A DNA stretch of 64,000 nt from assembly GCA_024699495.1 (NCBI GenBank), contig JAILPK010000037.1:1-64000 (forward strand). The letters run 5' to 3'. A program made the translations under genes and the position numbers. Source of the stretch: Bacteroidaceae bacterium (GTDB lineage Bacteria > Bacteroidota > Bacteroidia > Bacteroidales > Bacteroidaceae). The notes beneath the pieces are model-generated. The model did not search any database, was not told where the DNA came from, and worked only from the letters and a program-made list of their open reading frames with translations. Below are positions 38,617 to 48,342 of the stretch, one piece after another. How positions within the stretch are numbered: the stretch's first letter is position 1; the number at the start of each line of letters is the position of its first letter.

Positions 38617-39340
38617 AAAACTTTTTGTACACAGTTTCGAATCCTTTGGCTCGGTTGACGGGCCAGGGATTCGATTCATTGTATTTGTCAAGGGCTGCGC
38701 TATGCGTTGTGCCTATTGTCATAATCCGGACACTTGGAGTCGCGATGGAGCAGAAGAATGGGCTATCGATGACATCCTCGACCGTGCCGAACGCTACCGG
38801 GTTTATTGGGGCGCAGACGGGGGCATAACCGTAAGTGGTGGAGAAGCAATGATTCAAGCAGAAGCAGTGACAGAATTGTTTGAAATTGCTCACGAACGCG
38901 GAATAAACACATGTCTCGACACGAGTGCACAGCCATATCACCAGTCGGAAAAGATGGACGCTTTACTGCGAGCTTCAGACACAGTACTTTTGGACATTAA
39001 GCATATTGACGACAAACGGCACAAAGAACTTACCGGGCACACAAACAAGAATATTCTGGATTGTGCCAAACGATTGTCGGAGCTGGGTGTACCTGTATGG
39101 ATTCGTCACGTTCTGGTGCCCGGATGGACTGATGACGAACCTTCGCTGCAAGAATTGAATGCATTTCTGAGGACACTTGATAATATCCGCCGAATTGAAA
39201 TCCTGCCCTATCACACCCTTGGAGTATATAAATGGGAACAACTGGGAATTAAATACCGTTTGGACGGAGTGTTGCCACCCACAGAGGAAAGTGTCAGAAA
39301 GGCAGAATCTATTCTCCGTGAAGGAGTTACGCTTATCTGA
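38603..39340 (+). CDS. pflA: Pyruvate formate-lyase activating enzyme
   Basis: 245 residues from [21 protein letters not shown] radical SAM protein: the CX3CX2C cluster motif is [14 protein letters not shown], and the SAM-binding glycine-rich segment is [15 protein letters not shown]. It installs the glycyl radical on PflB. The ATG at 38603 lies inside the last codons of pflB (14-base overlap); a TTG at 38588 is not needed. Its 3' end overlaps the convergent phosphoesterase gene by 8 bases. Confidence 0.96.
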   Translation: MRRCKKLFVHSFESFGSVDGPGIRFIVFVKGCAMRCAYCHNPDTWSRDGAEEWAIDDILDRAERYRVYWGADGGITVSGGEAMIQAEAVTELFEIAHERGINTCLDTSAQPYHQSEKMDALLRASDTVLLDIKHIDDKRHKELTGHTNKNILDCAKRLSELGVPVWIRHVLVPGWTDDEPSLQELNAFLRTLDNIRRIEILPYHTLGVYKWEQLGIKYRLDGVLPPTEESVRKAESILREGVTLI

Positions 39341-41462
39341 CCAACAGTTTTTTTCCGCTCCTTATTATAACACCTTTTCTTGAGGGACTACTCAGACGGC
39401 GTCCAGTGAGGTCATAAAAAGAAGTGATATCCTCATTATCCATCGCCTTTGGTGACACAAGGGAGCTGGGATCATTGTTCTTATAATATTTAAGTCGGAA
39501 ATGGTCGAAAATCGTCCAGTCATTTGCCACCTCAGCCGTTTTTCTGATTCCCAGGCGTAGTTTCCCATCTGTAACTTCCACACAAACCGAGTTGTCTGAA
39601 TAAAGGCCCTCGGAGAACACACCACTGGCCTCTGACATGGAATTGGGATATTGAGTCAGTTGCTCATCATGAATATTCATAAGAGGAACTGAGACTGCAT
39701 TGGCATAAAGTTGTGCAGGATGCGGGTTTGCCTCACCTCCGAGGGAAGCATTGCCATCGATACCAGCACGGTAAAAGCCCTGGCACGAGAGTTTATACCA
39801 TCCGTTGGGCACATTGTCAAGCTCCTGATATACATCGAATGAAGTATTGAACTTCTCTGCACACATGTTAGAGTTAAGTCCGCCTTGAATCGGTTCTCCG
39901 GCCCAAGCGCTGAAGCGTGCGTCATTACGTCCAAAATCAGGACAGGAAATAAGGAACGAGGCATCGCCTGGCCGTGTCAGGGTTGCCGAAGAGAGAGATG
40001 CAATTCTGTCATCCCTGTCAACAATTCGCCATCTCACATTCTGAGGAACGGTCCTATCACTCATTTCCAGTAAATGAGTCTCCGTGTTAGCAGCGAGAAA
40101 GTTAGTTCCGTCACTCGTGATACGGTAAGTATTACTTGTTGCGCTCGTTGGAATGAACTGCCATACATGTGCAGGTTGATCCATGTACAACACATCAGGG
40201 GAGCCAAGATAATGGTCTGTATCAGAATTGTATATTCCACCATCAATAGTACGTCCGATACCTGAGAACTCCATATTAAGGAGCAAACCGACCTCATCTG
40301 TCAAAGCCTGAGTTCCCCAATCTGCTCCAGAGGAGAGATATTCTTTCGTACCGAGATTATAGAGATATGCCTGGGTCGGCTCAACTATAGGTGTGTTTGT
40401 ATTGAAATGCGCTTGCTGCACCTCAACGACGCCCACACCTTCTTGACACAGCACCACATAGGCGGCTCCGGCATCATAACCTGGAGAAGCTACTGTATAA
40501 TCTGTTATTCCGCTATAGGTATTCTTCGACCAGGTATGAGTATGGCCAGAGAAATGGACAGGGTTCAACGTCTGCTTAATCAGACTGGCATATTTCTGCT
40601 TCTTCTCATAAGCGGTCTTATAAGCAGTCTCATCTGAAGGTTCAATATGATTGCCTGTATTGTTATTGTCGAGCCACCAACGTTCGTTGTCCGACCCAGC
40701 CAAGATCGGGAAATGCTGTGTCCATACTGAGGGTTCGTCCTTGTGCTCGCTTACAAAGTTTTCCAACGCGCTTATGACTCCATCAGGAGCATAATATTTG
40801 TCATATCCTGTAACATAGTTAAGAAACTTAGTAACTGAATAAGGCTTATAGAACCAATATTCCTGCCCGCAATAAAAGCGCACTCCACGAAAGCGAAATG
40901 TATAAGGATCTCCCTGGCGGTGACCTGAATTATCATTTATGGTACAAATATCCTCCACGCCGCACTGGGCAGAGGCCTCCTTGAACTTATTCACAGTGGC
41001 TTTTGTTGCTTCATTGTCAGCAATTCCGCCATTTCCACCAGTGAGGGCCGCTTCTGTTCCGTTGTCCCAATAATCTGGAACATAATCATGGTTACCAGCC
41101 ATCGTAAGGAAAGGAATGCCGGCAGAAAGAAAAGCGCTGAACACCTCCTCAAAAGTTGTATGATCATCCATAGAATCCTGATCCATATCTCCCAGACAAA
41201 GCACAAGATCTGCTTTCGGAACATAAGACGGAAGGGCTGTAAAGGATATGCGTTTGCCACCTGATTTGCCCATCCCAATTATATTCTGAATATAGGTGTT
41301 CATATTTTCAATAGAAGTACCGTCATGTCCATTCTGATTGAGATGAGGGTCAGATAATATTACAACAGTGAAGTAGTTCTGGGCATTCAGCTTGGGGGGA
41401 TATATTAAACTGCACAGGAAGACTGTCAGAGCAGATATTGCAAGAATAAAAAACCTTTTCAT
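39333..41462 (-). CDS. Secreted metallophosphoesterase with accessory modules
   Basis: 709 residues. Signal peptide (1-27) then a calcineurin-like phosphoesterase domain, about 30-345, with Asp38/His40 (ILSDPHLN), Asp92 (CLGDMDQD), Asn124-His125 (AGNHDY), His250 (TQHFPI), His307/His309 (FSGHTHTW), so the two-metal site is complete. Module A follows at about 363-480 (YLYNLGTKEYLSSG, WGTQA), module B at about 495-660 (GDASFLISCPDFGRND, NGWYKLSCQGFYRAG, WTIFDHFRLKYY), and a tail ending DLTGRRLSSPSRKG and SGKKLLVR. Extracellular phosphoester hydrolysis is likely; substrate unknown. Confidence 0.92.
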   Translation of the reverse strand: MKRFFILAISALTVFLCSLIYPPKLNAQNYFTVVILSDPHLNQNGHDGTSIENMNTYIQNIIGMGKSGGKRISFTALPSYVPKADLVLCLGDMDQDSMDDHTTFEEVFSAFLSAGIPFLTMAGNHDYVPDYWDNGTEAALTGGNGGIADNEATKATVNKFKEASAQCGVEDICTINDNSGHRQGDPYTFRFRGVRFYCGQEYWFYKPYSVTKFLNYVTGYDKYYAPDGVISALENFVSEHKDEPSVWTQHFPILAGSDNERWWLDNNNTGNHIEPSDETAYKTAYEKKQKYASLIKQTLNPVHFSGHTHTWSKNTYSGITDYTVASPGYDAGAAYVVLCQEGVGVVEVQQAHFNTNTPIVEPTQAYLYNLGTKEYLSSGADWGTQALTDEVGLLLNMEFSGIGRTIDGGIYNSDTDHYLGSPDVLYMDQPAHVWQFIPTSATSNTYRITSDGTNFLAANTETHLLEMSDRTVPQNVRWRIVDRDDRIASLSSATLTRPGDASFLISCPDFGRNDARFSAWAGEPIQGGLNSNMCAEKFNTSFDVYQELDNVPNGWYKLSCQGFYRAGIDGNASLGGEANPHPAQLYANAVSVPLMNIHDEQLTQYPNSMSEASGVFSEGLYSDNSVCVEVTDGKLRLGIRKTAEVANDWTIFDHFRLKYYKNNDPSSLVSPKAMDNEDITSFYDLTGRRLSSPSRKGVIIRSGKKLLVR

Positions 41463-41487
41463 TGTTGGTTGTTAATGATTTACGGCG

Positions 41488-41495
41488 CAAAGATA
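41488..41495 (-). promoter_or_regulatory. -7 element of the metallophosphoesterase gene
   Basis: Minus strand TATCTTTG, about 26 bases before the ATG at 41462. No TTTG is seen at the standard distance. Confidence 0.5.
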
Positions 41496-41538
41496 AGCAA
41501 TTTTGCGGCTTTCTTGCACGTAGTTCAAAGTTTATTTG

Positions 41539-41546
41539 TACTTTTG
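41539..41546 (+). promoter_or_regulatory. -7 element of ychF
   Basis: TACTTTTG, 28 bases before the ychF ATG at 41575; CTTG at 41513-41516 is a partial -33 match. It excludes the upstream in-frame start at 41536. Confidence 0.6.
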
Positions 41547-41574
41547 CACAAAATTTGAGAAGAAATCCAAAAAT

Positions 41575-42678
41575 ATGGCTTTAAAAGCAGGAATAGTAGG
41601 TTTGCCAAACGTAGGTAAGTCAACTTTGTTCAACTGCCTGTCCAGTGCAAAGGCGCAGGCGGCAAATTTCCCATTTTGCACAATAGACGCCCAAATGGGG
41701 CAAGTATCTGTACCCGACGAGCGCCTCACCAAGCTGGCCGAGTTGGTTCACCCTGGCAGAATAGTGCCGGCAACATGTGATATTGTTGATATTGCAGGCC
41801 TCGTTAAAGGAGCTTCGCAAGGTGAAGGCCTCGGGAACCAATTTCTTGGTAATATCCGCGAATGTGACGCTATTATACATGTATTGCGATGCTTTGACAA
41901 CGACAATATTGTCCACGTGGACGGTAGTGTTGACCCCGTGCGCGATAAAGAAATTATCGACACCGAGCTACAGCTGAAAGATCTGGAGACAGTAGAGAGC
42001 CGCATCCATCGAGTAGAGAAGCAGGCCCGTGTGGGCGGTGACAAACAGGCCAAAGTGGAATTGGACGTACTTGAGGCTTACAAGACGGCTTTGGAACAAG
42101 GACGCAGCGCACGCTCGGTGGAGTTCGACACTGAAGAGGCTCAGAGCGCGGCACGCAACCTGTTTCTCTTGACCACAAAGCCGGTGCTTTACGTTTGCAA
42201 TGTTGACGACACGGCTGCCGCAAATGGCAACGCCTACGTTGAAGCCGTACGCAAGGCTATTGAGGGAGAGGATGCAGCTCTGCTCGTAATTAGCGCCCAA
42301 ACTGAAGCTGACATTGCAGAGTTGGACAGTTATGAAGAGAAACAGATGTTCCTTGAAGACCTTGGACTAAAAGAGAGCGGTTGCGACCGTCTCATAAAAG
42401 CAATCTATTCCCTGCTCGGTCTGCAGACTTTTATTACAGCTGGAGAAATGGAAGTAAAGGCCTGGACATTCCGCCGCGGCTGGAAAGCGCCTCAATGTGC
42501 GGGTGTAATCCACACTGATTTTGAAAAAGGTTTTATCCGCGCCGAGGTAATCAAATATGACGACTACATAAAATACGGTTCCGAAGCAGCTGTGCGAGAA
42601 GCCGGAAAGATGGGAGTTGAGGGGAAAGAATATGTGGTGCAGGACGGTGACATAATGCACTTCAGATTTAATGTCTAA
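41575..42678 (+). CDS. ychF: Ribosome-binding ATPase YchF
   Basis: 367 residues. An Obg-family P-loop NTPase: GLPNVGKSTLFNCL (Walker A), DIAGLVKGASQGEGLG (switch II), and a C-terminal TGS domain (TFRRGWKAPQCAGVIHTDFE). Family members hydrolyse ATP, bind ribosomes and respond to oxidative stress. The start MALKAGIVGLP fits the family; upstream residues in the frame are excluded by the promoter. First of a plus-strand run with lgt and rpoN. Confidence 0.97.
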   Translation: MALKAGIVGLPNVGKSTLFNCLSSAKAQAANFPFCTIDAQMGQVSVPDERLTKLAELVHPGRIVPATCDIVDIAGLVKGASQGEGLGNQFLGNIRECDAIIHVLRCFDNDNIVHVDGSVDPVRDKEIIDTELQLKDLETVESRIHRVEKQARVGGDKQAKVELDVLEAYKTALEQGRSARSVEFDTEEAQSAARNLFLLTTKPVLYVCNVDDTAAANGNAYVEAVRKAIEGEDAALLVISAQTEADIAELDSYEEKQMFLEDLGLKESGCDRLIKAIYSLLGLQTFITAGEMEVKAWTFRRGWKAPQCAGVIHTDFEKGFIRAEVIKYDDYIKYGSEAAVREAGKMGVEGKEYVVQDGDIMHFRFNV

Positions 42679-42687
42679 ATAAGAACT

Positions 42688-43524
42688 ATGGAGATTTTAT
42701 TCATATCATGGAATCCTGATGCAGTAGCTTTTACCATAGGCGGATTCGGTATAAGATGGTATTCCCTATGTTGGTGTATAGGTCTGCTTAGCGTTTTCTT
42801 TCTTGAGCAGAAGCTCTACCGCGAGCAAAAGATAGCCGACGAATTGTTTGACCCTCTTTTCATATACTGTTTTCTGGGAATCCTTATCGGAGCACGTCTT
42901 GGACATTGCCTGTTTTATGAGCCATCCTATTTCCTCAGCTCGTGGCAGCATTTTGTAGAGATGATTTTGCCAATACGTTTTGTGAATGGTGAAATAAAGC
43001 TCACCGGATATACAGGTCTGGCGAGTCATGGCGGAACGATAGGCCTGATTATCACTTTGTGGCTGTATGTGAGGCATACCGGGCTGCCATTCCTAAAAGT
43101 GCTGGACAACATTGCCATAGTCACTCCGATTTGTGCATGCGCAATTCGTTTGGGCAATCTGATGAACTCTGAGATTATCGGTTCACCCACCAATCTGCCG
43201 TGGGCTTTTATCTTTGAGCAAGTGGACATGGTTCCACGTCACCCTGGACAATTATATGAGGCGATAGCCTATTTCCTGTTTTTCTTCATCGGATGGTGGT
43301 TCTATCGGCGCCATGCAGAGCGGGTAGGCTCAGGCTTCTTTTTTGGCCTCTGCATTTTCTTGATTTTCACCTTCCGCTTTTTCATTGAATATACCAAAGA
43401 AGTTCAGGTAGATTTTGAACAGGGTATGTTATTCAATATGGGACAGTTGCTTAGTGTTCCTTTCATATTGCTCGGAGCATGGTTTATAGCCAGAGGTTTA
43501 AAAACCTCTAGAACTGCAGAATAA
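42688..43524 (+). CDS. lgt: Prolipoprotein diacylglyceryl transferase
   Basis: 278 residues, about seven membrane helices. It transfers diacylglycerol from phosphatidylglycerol to the lipobox cysteine of prolipoproteins in the inner membrane. Lgt signatures: GLASHGGTIG, IRLGNLMNSEIIG and the PRHPGQLYEAIAY stretch. It lies 9 bases after ychF and 3 bases before rpoN. The lipoproteins at 23836 and 60269 are potential substrates. Confidence 0.96.
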   Translation: MEILFISWNPDAVAFTIGGFGIRWYSLCWCIGLLSVFFLEQKLYREQKIADELFDPLFIYCFLGILIGARLGHCLFYEPSYFLSSWQHFVEMILPIRFVNGEIKLTGYTGLASHGGTIGLIITLWLYVRHTGLPFLKVLDNIAIVTPICACAIRLGNLMNSEIIGSPTNLPWAFIFEQVDMVPRHPGQLYEAIAYFLFFFIGWWFYRRHAERVGSGFFFGLCIFLIFTFRFFIEYTKEVQVDFEQGMLFNMGQLLSVPFILLGAWFIARGLKTSRTAE

Positions 43525-43527
43525 AAG

Positions 43528-44979
43528 ATGTCCGCCAACCGTAACATACAGACTCAGACTCTCAGTCAGGTCCAGACTCTGTCACCACAACAGCTACTTG
43601 TGGCGCAACTAACAGAGATGCCTGTTGAAGAACTGCGTTCGCGTGTGGAACGGGAATTGGAGGAGAATCCTACACTTGAACGCATGCCGTCAACTGAGTC
43701 CGGGAGTATGGAGCCCGACGAAGGTGGCGGAAATGAGAATGATGCAGCTGATTTCACCGCAGACTACTCCCCAGATGACGTGCCTGATTTTATTCCAGGA
43801 CAGGGAGATAATGGCGGAGCCACATCTCAATGGCGCGATAGCCGCTCGTTTCACGATCAGCTGGAAGAGCAAATTGGATATTTCAAATTGAGCGAACACG
43901 AAGAAGAGCTGTTGCGATATCTCATTGGTTCGCTGGACAACGACGGGCTGCTGCGTGTCCCACTGACCCAGATTCAGGACGAGTTGGAAGTGTATCACAA
44001 CCTGCAAGCCTCGATTGGTGAACTGGAACACGTTCTGAACATCCTGCAGCATTTTGAGCCTGCAGGTGTCGGAGCCCGCAACCTTAGAGAATGTCTGCTG
44101 CTGCAGGTTCAGTTGGGGCCGGACAGCGAGAGCCACGACAAAAAACAGTTGGAGACACTCCTACGCAACTACTTTGACCTGCTGATGCTAAAACGGTGGG
44201 ACCGCATCCGGGTGCGCATGCATCTAACAGATGTGGAGGTTGCACGACTACAATATGATGTCCGCCACTTGAATCCCCGGCCTGGAAATTCTCCGGATGA
44301 ATCCATAGAGCATAACCAACACCATATTAGTCCGGATTTCATTGTTGAGACCGATTCCTATGGGCAGGTTACTGTAAATCTCGCATACGGCAATATGCCG
44401 AATCTCAGAGCCAATCAGGAAGATCAAGAACTGCTTCTGCAATATTCAAAGCAGAAACCGGCTCAATTGTCGCCAAGCGAACGTGACGCACTTACATACG
44501 TACGAGAAAACGTAGGGCGTGCGCAGCAATTCATAGACGCAATACAAACCCGCAGACAGAATCTTCTTAAGACCATGACCGCAATTGTAAAACGTCAGCA
44601 CCTCTTCTTTGAAACCGGCGATGACACCCAGCTCATACCCATGACCATGGGAGATTTGAGCAAGGACACCGGACTGCATATCTCCAGCATTTCGCGTGCA
44701 GCAAACAGCAAATGGGTTCAGACCACTTTCGGCACCTACCCGCTGAAGTGGTTCTTTACCACAGCTGCACGCCAAGATGGAGAAAATGTATCTATCAGAA
44801 AAATCAAAGCTATACTGAAAGAACTGATAGACAAAGAGGACAAGCACAATCCGCTCTCTGACGAGACCCTCACAGTTGAACTCAGGAAGCGCAACATTGA
44901 TATAGCACGACGTACCACAGCCAAATACCGCGAAAGTATGGGAATTCCTGTTGCACGCCTACGCAAGACAACAATATGA
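43528..44979 (+). CDS. rpoN: RNA polymerase sigma-54 factor
   Basis: 483 residues. Region I is a Gln/Leu-rich activator-interacting segment (TLSPQQLLVAQLTEMP), followed by an acidic region II (about 55-90). Core-binding and the helix-turn-helix region are in the middle, and the RpoN box (ARRTTAKYRE) is near the C-terminus. It directs transcription from -24/-12 promoters with AAA+ activators, none of which is in this window. Its stop overlaps the next gene by ATGA. Confidence 0.97.
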   Translation: MSANRNIQTQTLSQVQTLSPQQLLVAQLTEMPVEELRSRVERELEENPTLERMPSTESGSMEPDEGGGNENDAADFTADYSPDDVPDFIPGQGDNGGATSQWRDSRSFHDQLEEQIGYFKLSEHEEELLRYLIGSLDNDGLLRVPLTQIQDELEVYHNLQASIGELEHVLNILQHFEPAGVGARNLRECLLLQVQLGPDSESHDKKQLETLLRNYFDLLMLKRWDRIRVRMHLTDVEVARLQYDVRHLNPRPGNSPDESIEHNQHHISPDFIVETDSYGQVTVNLAYGNMPNLRANQEDQELLLQYSKQKPAQLSPSERDALTYVRENVGRAQQFIDAIQTRRQNLLKTMTAIVKRQHLFFETGDDTQLIPMTMGDLSKDTGLHISSISRAANSKWVQTTFGTYPLKWFFTTAARQDGENVSIRKIKAILKELIDKEDKHNPLSDETLTVELRKRNIDIARRTTAKYRESMGIPVARLRKTTI

Positions 44980-45590
44980 ATCGTAATATAATCATTGTTG
45001 CAAGGCTGTTATCAGCCATCTTCAGACCGCAGTATTATTCTGTGGTTGCGTTTACCGTGTTGTTTATATGTACATGGCTGAGTCTCTTCCCTCTTTTATT
45101 TAAAATCTTTGTGTTGCTTATCATCACACTTGGGACAGTGGTCATGCCAAGATTATTCACCCGTCTGTGGAGACAGGCAAACGGTTGGCATTTATACCAG
45201 CTACGTGAACGGGAAAAACGATATGCGCCATACATATTCAACATAATTTGCTACGGGCTGACGCTATATCTCCTGGACAGACTACATTTGCCACAATATA
45301 TGCGCGGGGTATTGATCGGCGCACTGGCAATACAAATCGTATGCGCAATAATCAACCTTTGGTGGAAAATCTCCATCCATTGTGCAGGAACCGGAGGGGC
45401 TATGGGGGCACTTGTTGCCTACAGCTTCGTATTCGGATTTAACCCTACCGGCTGGCTATGCCTTATAATTTTCATATCAGGTCTGGTAGGCAGCAGCAGG
45501 ATGATTCTCAGGCAGCACTCACTGCTGCAGGTAATTGCAGGCACAGCCGTTGGCTGCATCTGCGGTTTTATGGGAATAATAATAAAATAA
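44976..45590 (+). CDS. PAP2-like integral membrane protein
   Basis: 204 residues with about five hydrophobic segments. The C-terminal half has traces of the PAP2 lipid phosphatase motifs: SIHCAGTGGAMGAL at the place of PSGH and GSSRMILRQHSLLQVIAGTAVG at the place of the SRxxxxxHxxxD box. The first KxxxxxxRP motif is not found, and the final Asp is Gln. Catalysis is therefore doubtful. It starts within the rpoN stop (4-base overlap), so it is translationally coupled. Confidence 0.7.
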   Translation: MNRNIIIVARLLSAIFRPQYYSVVAFTVLFICTWLSLFPLLFKIFVLLIITLGTVVMPRLFTRLWRQANGWHLYQLREREKRYAPYIFNIICYGLTLYLLDRLHLPQYMRGVLIGALAIQIVCAIINLWWKISIHCAGTGGAMGALVAYSFVFGFNPTGWLCLIIFISGLVGSSRMILRQHSLLQVIAGTAVGCICGFMGIIIK

Positions 45591-45639
45591 GTATAATACC
45601 CAATCACAGAATATTAGAAAATAAAAATAGAATAACAAT

Positions 45640-46923
45640 ATGAATTATCTTTTTACCTCCGAATCCGTTTCTGAAGGGCATCCAGACAAAGTTGCCGACC
45701 AAATCTCAGATGCTGTTCTTGATAATCTTTTGGCTTTTGACCCTCAGTCAAAGGTGGCCTGTGAAACCCTTGTCACAACTGGACAGGTGGTTTTGGCCGG
45801 CGAAGTGAAGTCGAAGGCTTATGTCGATTTACAAGAGATAGCCCGGCAGACCATACGGCGAATTGGCTATACAAAGGCTGAATACATGTTTGAAGCCAAC
45901 AGTTGTGGCGTATTATCAGCTATTCACGAGCAAAGCCAAGACATAAACCAAGGGGTTGAACGTGAAGATCCGATGCAACAGGGAGCCGGCGACCAGGGAA
46001 TGATGTTCGGCTATGCAACTAATGAAACCGAGAACTATATGCCGTTGGCCCTGGACCTGTCACATCACATCTTACAGACACTGGCTGATATCCGGCGTGA
46101 GGGCAGAGAGATGACTTATCTCCGTCCTGATGCGAAGAGCCAGGTAACTATAGAGTATAGTGAAGAAGGGACCCCGCTACGTATAGACACCATAGTTGTC
46201 TCTACTCAACACGACGAGTTTATTACAGCCTTTGACGGCGACCAGCAAAAAGCCGACCGGGATATGCTTGCCACAATACGCCACGATGTGATCAATATTC
46301 TCATGCCACGTGTGATTAAGGAAATACAAAACGATAGCATACGCTCACTGTTCAATGATAACATTACTTATCACGTAAATCCAACTGGCAAGTTCGTTAT
46401 CGGCGGGCCTCATGGTGACACAGGACTCACAGGACGCAAAATAATTGTGGATACCTATGGCGGAAAAGGCGCACATGGAGGTGGGGCATTCTCAGGGAAA
46501 GACCCCTCAAAGGTGGATCGCTCAGCTGCATACGCGGCACGACACATTGCAAAGAACATGGTAGCTGCCGGGGTCGCTGACGAGATGCTGGTTGAACTGT
46601 CTTACGCTATTGGAGTAGCTGAACCGGTTAGCATTTATGTGAACACCTATGGCAAGAGTCACGTAGCGCTCTCTGACGGAGAAATAGCACACAAGATTGC
46701 AGAGCTATTCGATTTACGGCCGAAGGCTATTGAAGAACGTCTGAAACTTCGCAACCCTATTTATGAGGAGACTGCAGCATACGGACATATGGGACGTACG
46801 CCCCAACGCGTAATAAAGAATTTCCATAGCCGTTATGCGCCAACCATCTCATGCGAAGTTGAACTTTTCACATGGGAGAAACTGGACTATGTGGACATCC
46901 TAAAAAAAGCATTCGCATTATGA
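45640..46923 (+). CDS. metK: S-adenosylmethionine synthetase
   Basis: 427 residues. It makes SAM from ATP and methionine. Motifs: [20 protein letters not shown] at the N-terminus, [12 protein letters not shown] (methionine site), [20 protein letters not shown] near the C-terminus. SAM is the cofactor for PflA and many other enzymes. It is preceded by a 49-base A/T-rich gap without a recognisable promoter, and its stop overlaps the next start (ATGA). Confidence 0.98.
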   Translation: MNYLFTSESVSEGHPDKVADQISDAVLDNLLAFDPQSKVACETLVTTGQVVLAGEVKSKAYVDLQEIARQTIRRIGYTKAEYMFEANSCGVLSAIHEQSQDINQGVEREDPMQQGAGDQGMMFGYATNETENYMPLALDLSHHILQTLADIRREGREMTYLRPDAKSQVTIEYSEEGTPLRIDTIVVSTQHDEFITAFDGDQQKADRDMLATIRHDVINILMPRVIKEIQNDSIRSLFNDNITYHVNPTGKFVIGGPHGDTGLTGRKIIVDTYGGKGAHGGGAFSGKDPSKVDRSAAYAARHIAKNMVAAGVADEMLVELSYAIGVAEPVSIYVNTYGKSHVALSDGEIAHKIAELFDLRPKAIEERLKLRNPIYEETAAYGHMGRTPQRVIKNFHSRYAPTISCEVELFTWEKLDYVDILKKAFAL

Positions 46924-47495
46924 ATATAGCCGTTTATTGTGCTTCAAGCACTAAGATTCACAAGGACTATTTTGATGCGGCCCGAGCAGTTGGCACCGAA
47001 TTGGCAAATCATGGAGTCAACCTCGTAAATGGCGCCGGGAATATGGGGCTGATGGCAGCAACCGCAGATGCATGCCTTGAAGCAGGCGGCACAGTGACGG
47101 GCATTATACCTAAATTCATGGTAGAACAGGACTGGCATCACAAGGGGCTGACCGAACTGATTCTTACAGAGAACATGCACGAACGCAAACAAGCCATAGC
47201 TGACATCTCGGATGGATGCATAGCTCTTCCCGGCGGTTGCGGCACTCTGGAAGAACTGCTTGAGGTTATTACATGGAAGCAGTTGGGACTATATCTCAAT
47301 CCCATAGTCATCCTCAATATACGGGGCTATTACGACCATCTGCTCCAACAGTTGCAGAGAGGTATTGAAGAACATTTTCTGGGGGCACAGCATGCCGGCA
47401 TCTGGCGCGTAGCATCTTCACCTGAAGAAGCCGTTGACCTGGCCATGACCACACCTAAATGGGATGCCAACGTCAGAAAATTTGCCGCTATATAG
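46920..47495 (+). CDS. LOG family protein (TIGR00730-like)
   Basis: 191 residues from [21 protein letters not shown] Rossmann-like fold with the signature [20 protein letters not shown], typical of LOG / cytokinin riboside 5'-monophosphate phosphoribohydrolases, which release bases from nucleoside monophosphates. The bacterial role is usually nucleotide salvage or unknown. Its start overlaps the metK stop by 4 bases. The consensus PGGxGTxxE is intact. Confidence 0.88.
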   Translation: MNIAVYCASSTKIHKDYFDAARAVGTELANHGVNLVNGAGNMGLMAATADACLEAGGTVTGIIPKFMVEQDWHHKGLTELILTENMHERKQAIADISDGCIALPGGCGTLEELLEVITWKQLGLYLNPIVILNIRGYYDHLLQQLQRGIEEHFLGAQHAGIWRVASSPEEAVDLAMTTPKWDANVRKFAAI

Positions 47496-47503
47496 AGCCC
47501 ATA

Positions 47504-48322
47504 ATGAACGATACACCATCCGCTTTTCCCATTCCATATTCTGAGTTGTGCGCACGCGACTCATTACTTGCGTGCGACTCTTTGTTATTCAACGAGGAGA
47601 TATGTGCCAAGGGGAACAGTTATGGTATTGAAGCTCATGAACGGGCAATCACAAGTAAAGGTAGTGACGTGGTTACATGCTTTATTCTGCTATGCTTTAT
47701 CCTTCTTGTATTTGTGGTACGCTATGCCAATAATAACATAAAGGATAATCTTAAAGATTTTTTCTTTCCGACCAGAAGTAAACCCAAAGCACCTGCAAAT
47801 GCAACCATAGACAGTGTGATTGCCCATATCGCATCTGTCTTCATCATCAGCGCCACGATTTCTATCTGCTATCTGATTGTCACTCATATAGCAGACACAT
47901 TCTTGTCATTCAGCAAAATACACATAATAATAGCTGCGAGCCTGTCTGTCCTCATCATATTTATCTATTTCAGAATGATTGTGTGCAGATGGGTACATTG
48001 GGTTTTCTTTTCAAAGGACCAACGGGTTGAGTGGAATAAGCATTTTTATTTACTCCTTATAATGGAAAGCCTTCTTCTTTTCCCTTTCAGCCTACTTATA
48101 CTCTATGGTTCTTTGCCTATTCAAGAGGTGGCCCTTTCGACAATAATTGTATTAATTTTACTAAAAATAATCTTTATTTTCAAGGTAAAAACTATCTTTT
48201 TCCCACGTTTTTATGGTAGTTTGTATCTTTTTATTTACCTTTGCGCCCTTGAAGGGCTACCTTTACTATTACTGTGGAGCACACTGGACTTAGTATCGTA
48301 CGGCCTGATTAGTAAAATTTAG
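47504..48322 (+). CDS. DUF4271 family membrane protein
   Basis: 272 residues. A soluble N-terminal stretch of about 50 residues is followed by about seven hydrophobic helices. It belongs by sequence style and position to the DUF4271 family, which in Bacteroidetes sits directly upstream of hemD. Function unknown. The start is at 47504 (MNDTPSAFPIPYSE), 8 bases after the LOG gene. Likely co-transcribed with hemD and rnpA. Confidence 0.8.
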   Translation: MNDTPSAFPIPYSELCARDSLLACDSLLFNEEICAKGNSYGIEAHERAITSKGSDVVTCFILLCFILLVFVVRYANNNIKDNLKDFFFPTRSKPKAPANATIDSVIAHIASVFIISATISICYLIVTHIADTFLSFSKIHIIIAASLSVLIIFIYFRMIVCRWVHWVFFSKDQRVEWNKHFYLLLIMESLLLFPFSLLILYGSLPIQEVALSTIIVLILLKIIFIFKVKTIFFPRFYGSLYLFIYLCALEGLPLLLLWSTLDLVSYGLISKI

Positions 48323-48342
48323 GATACGAAGCACATTACAAG

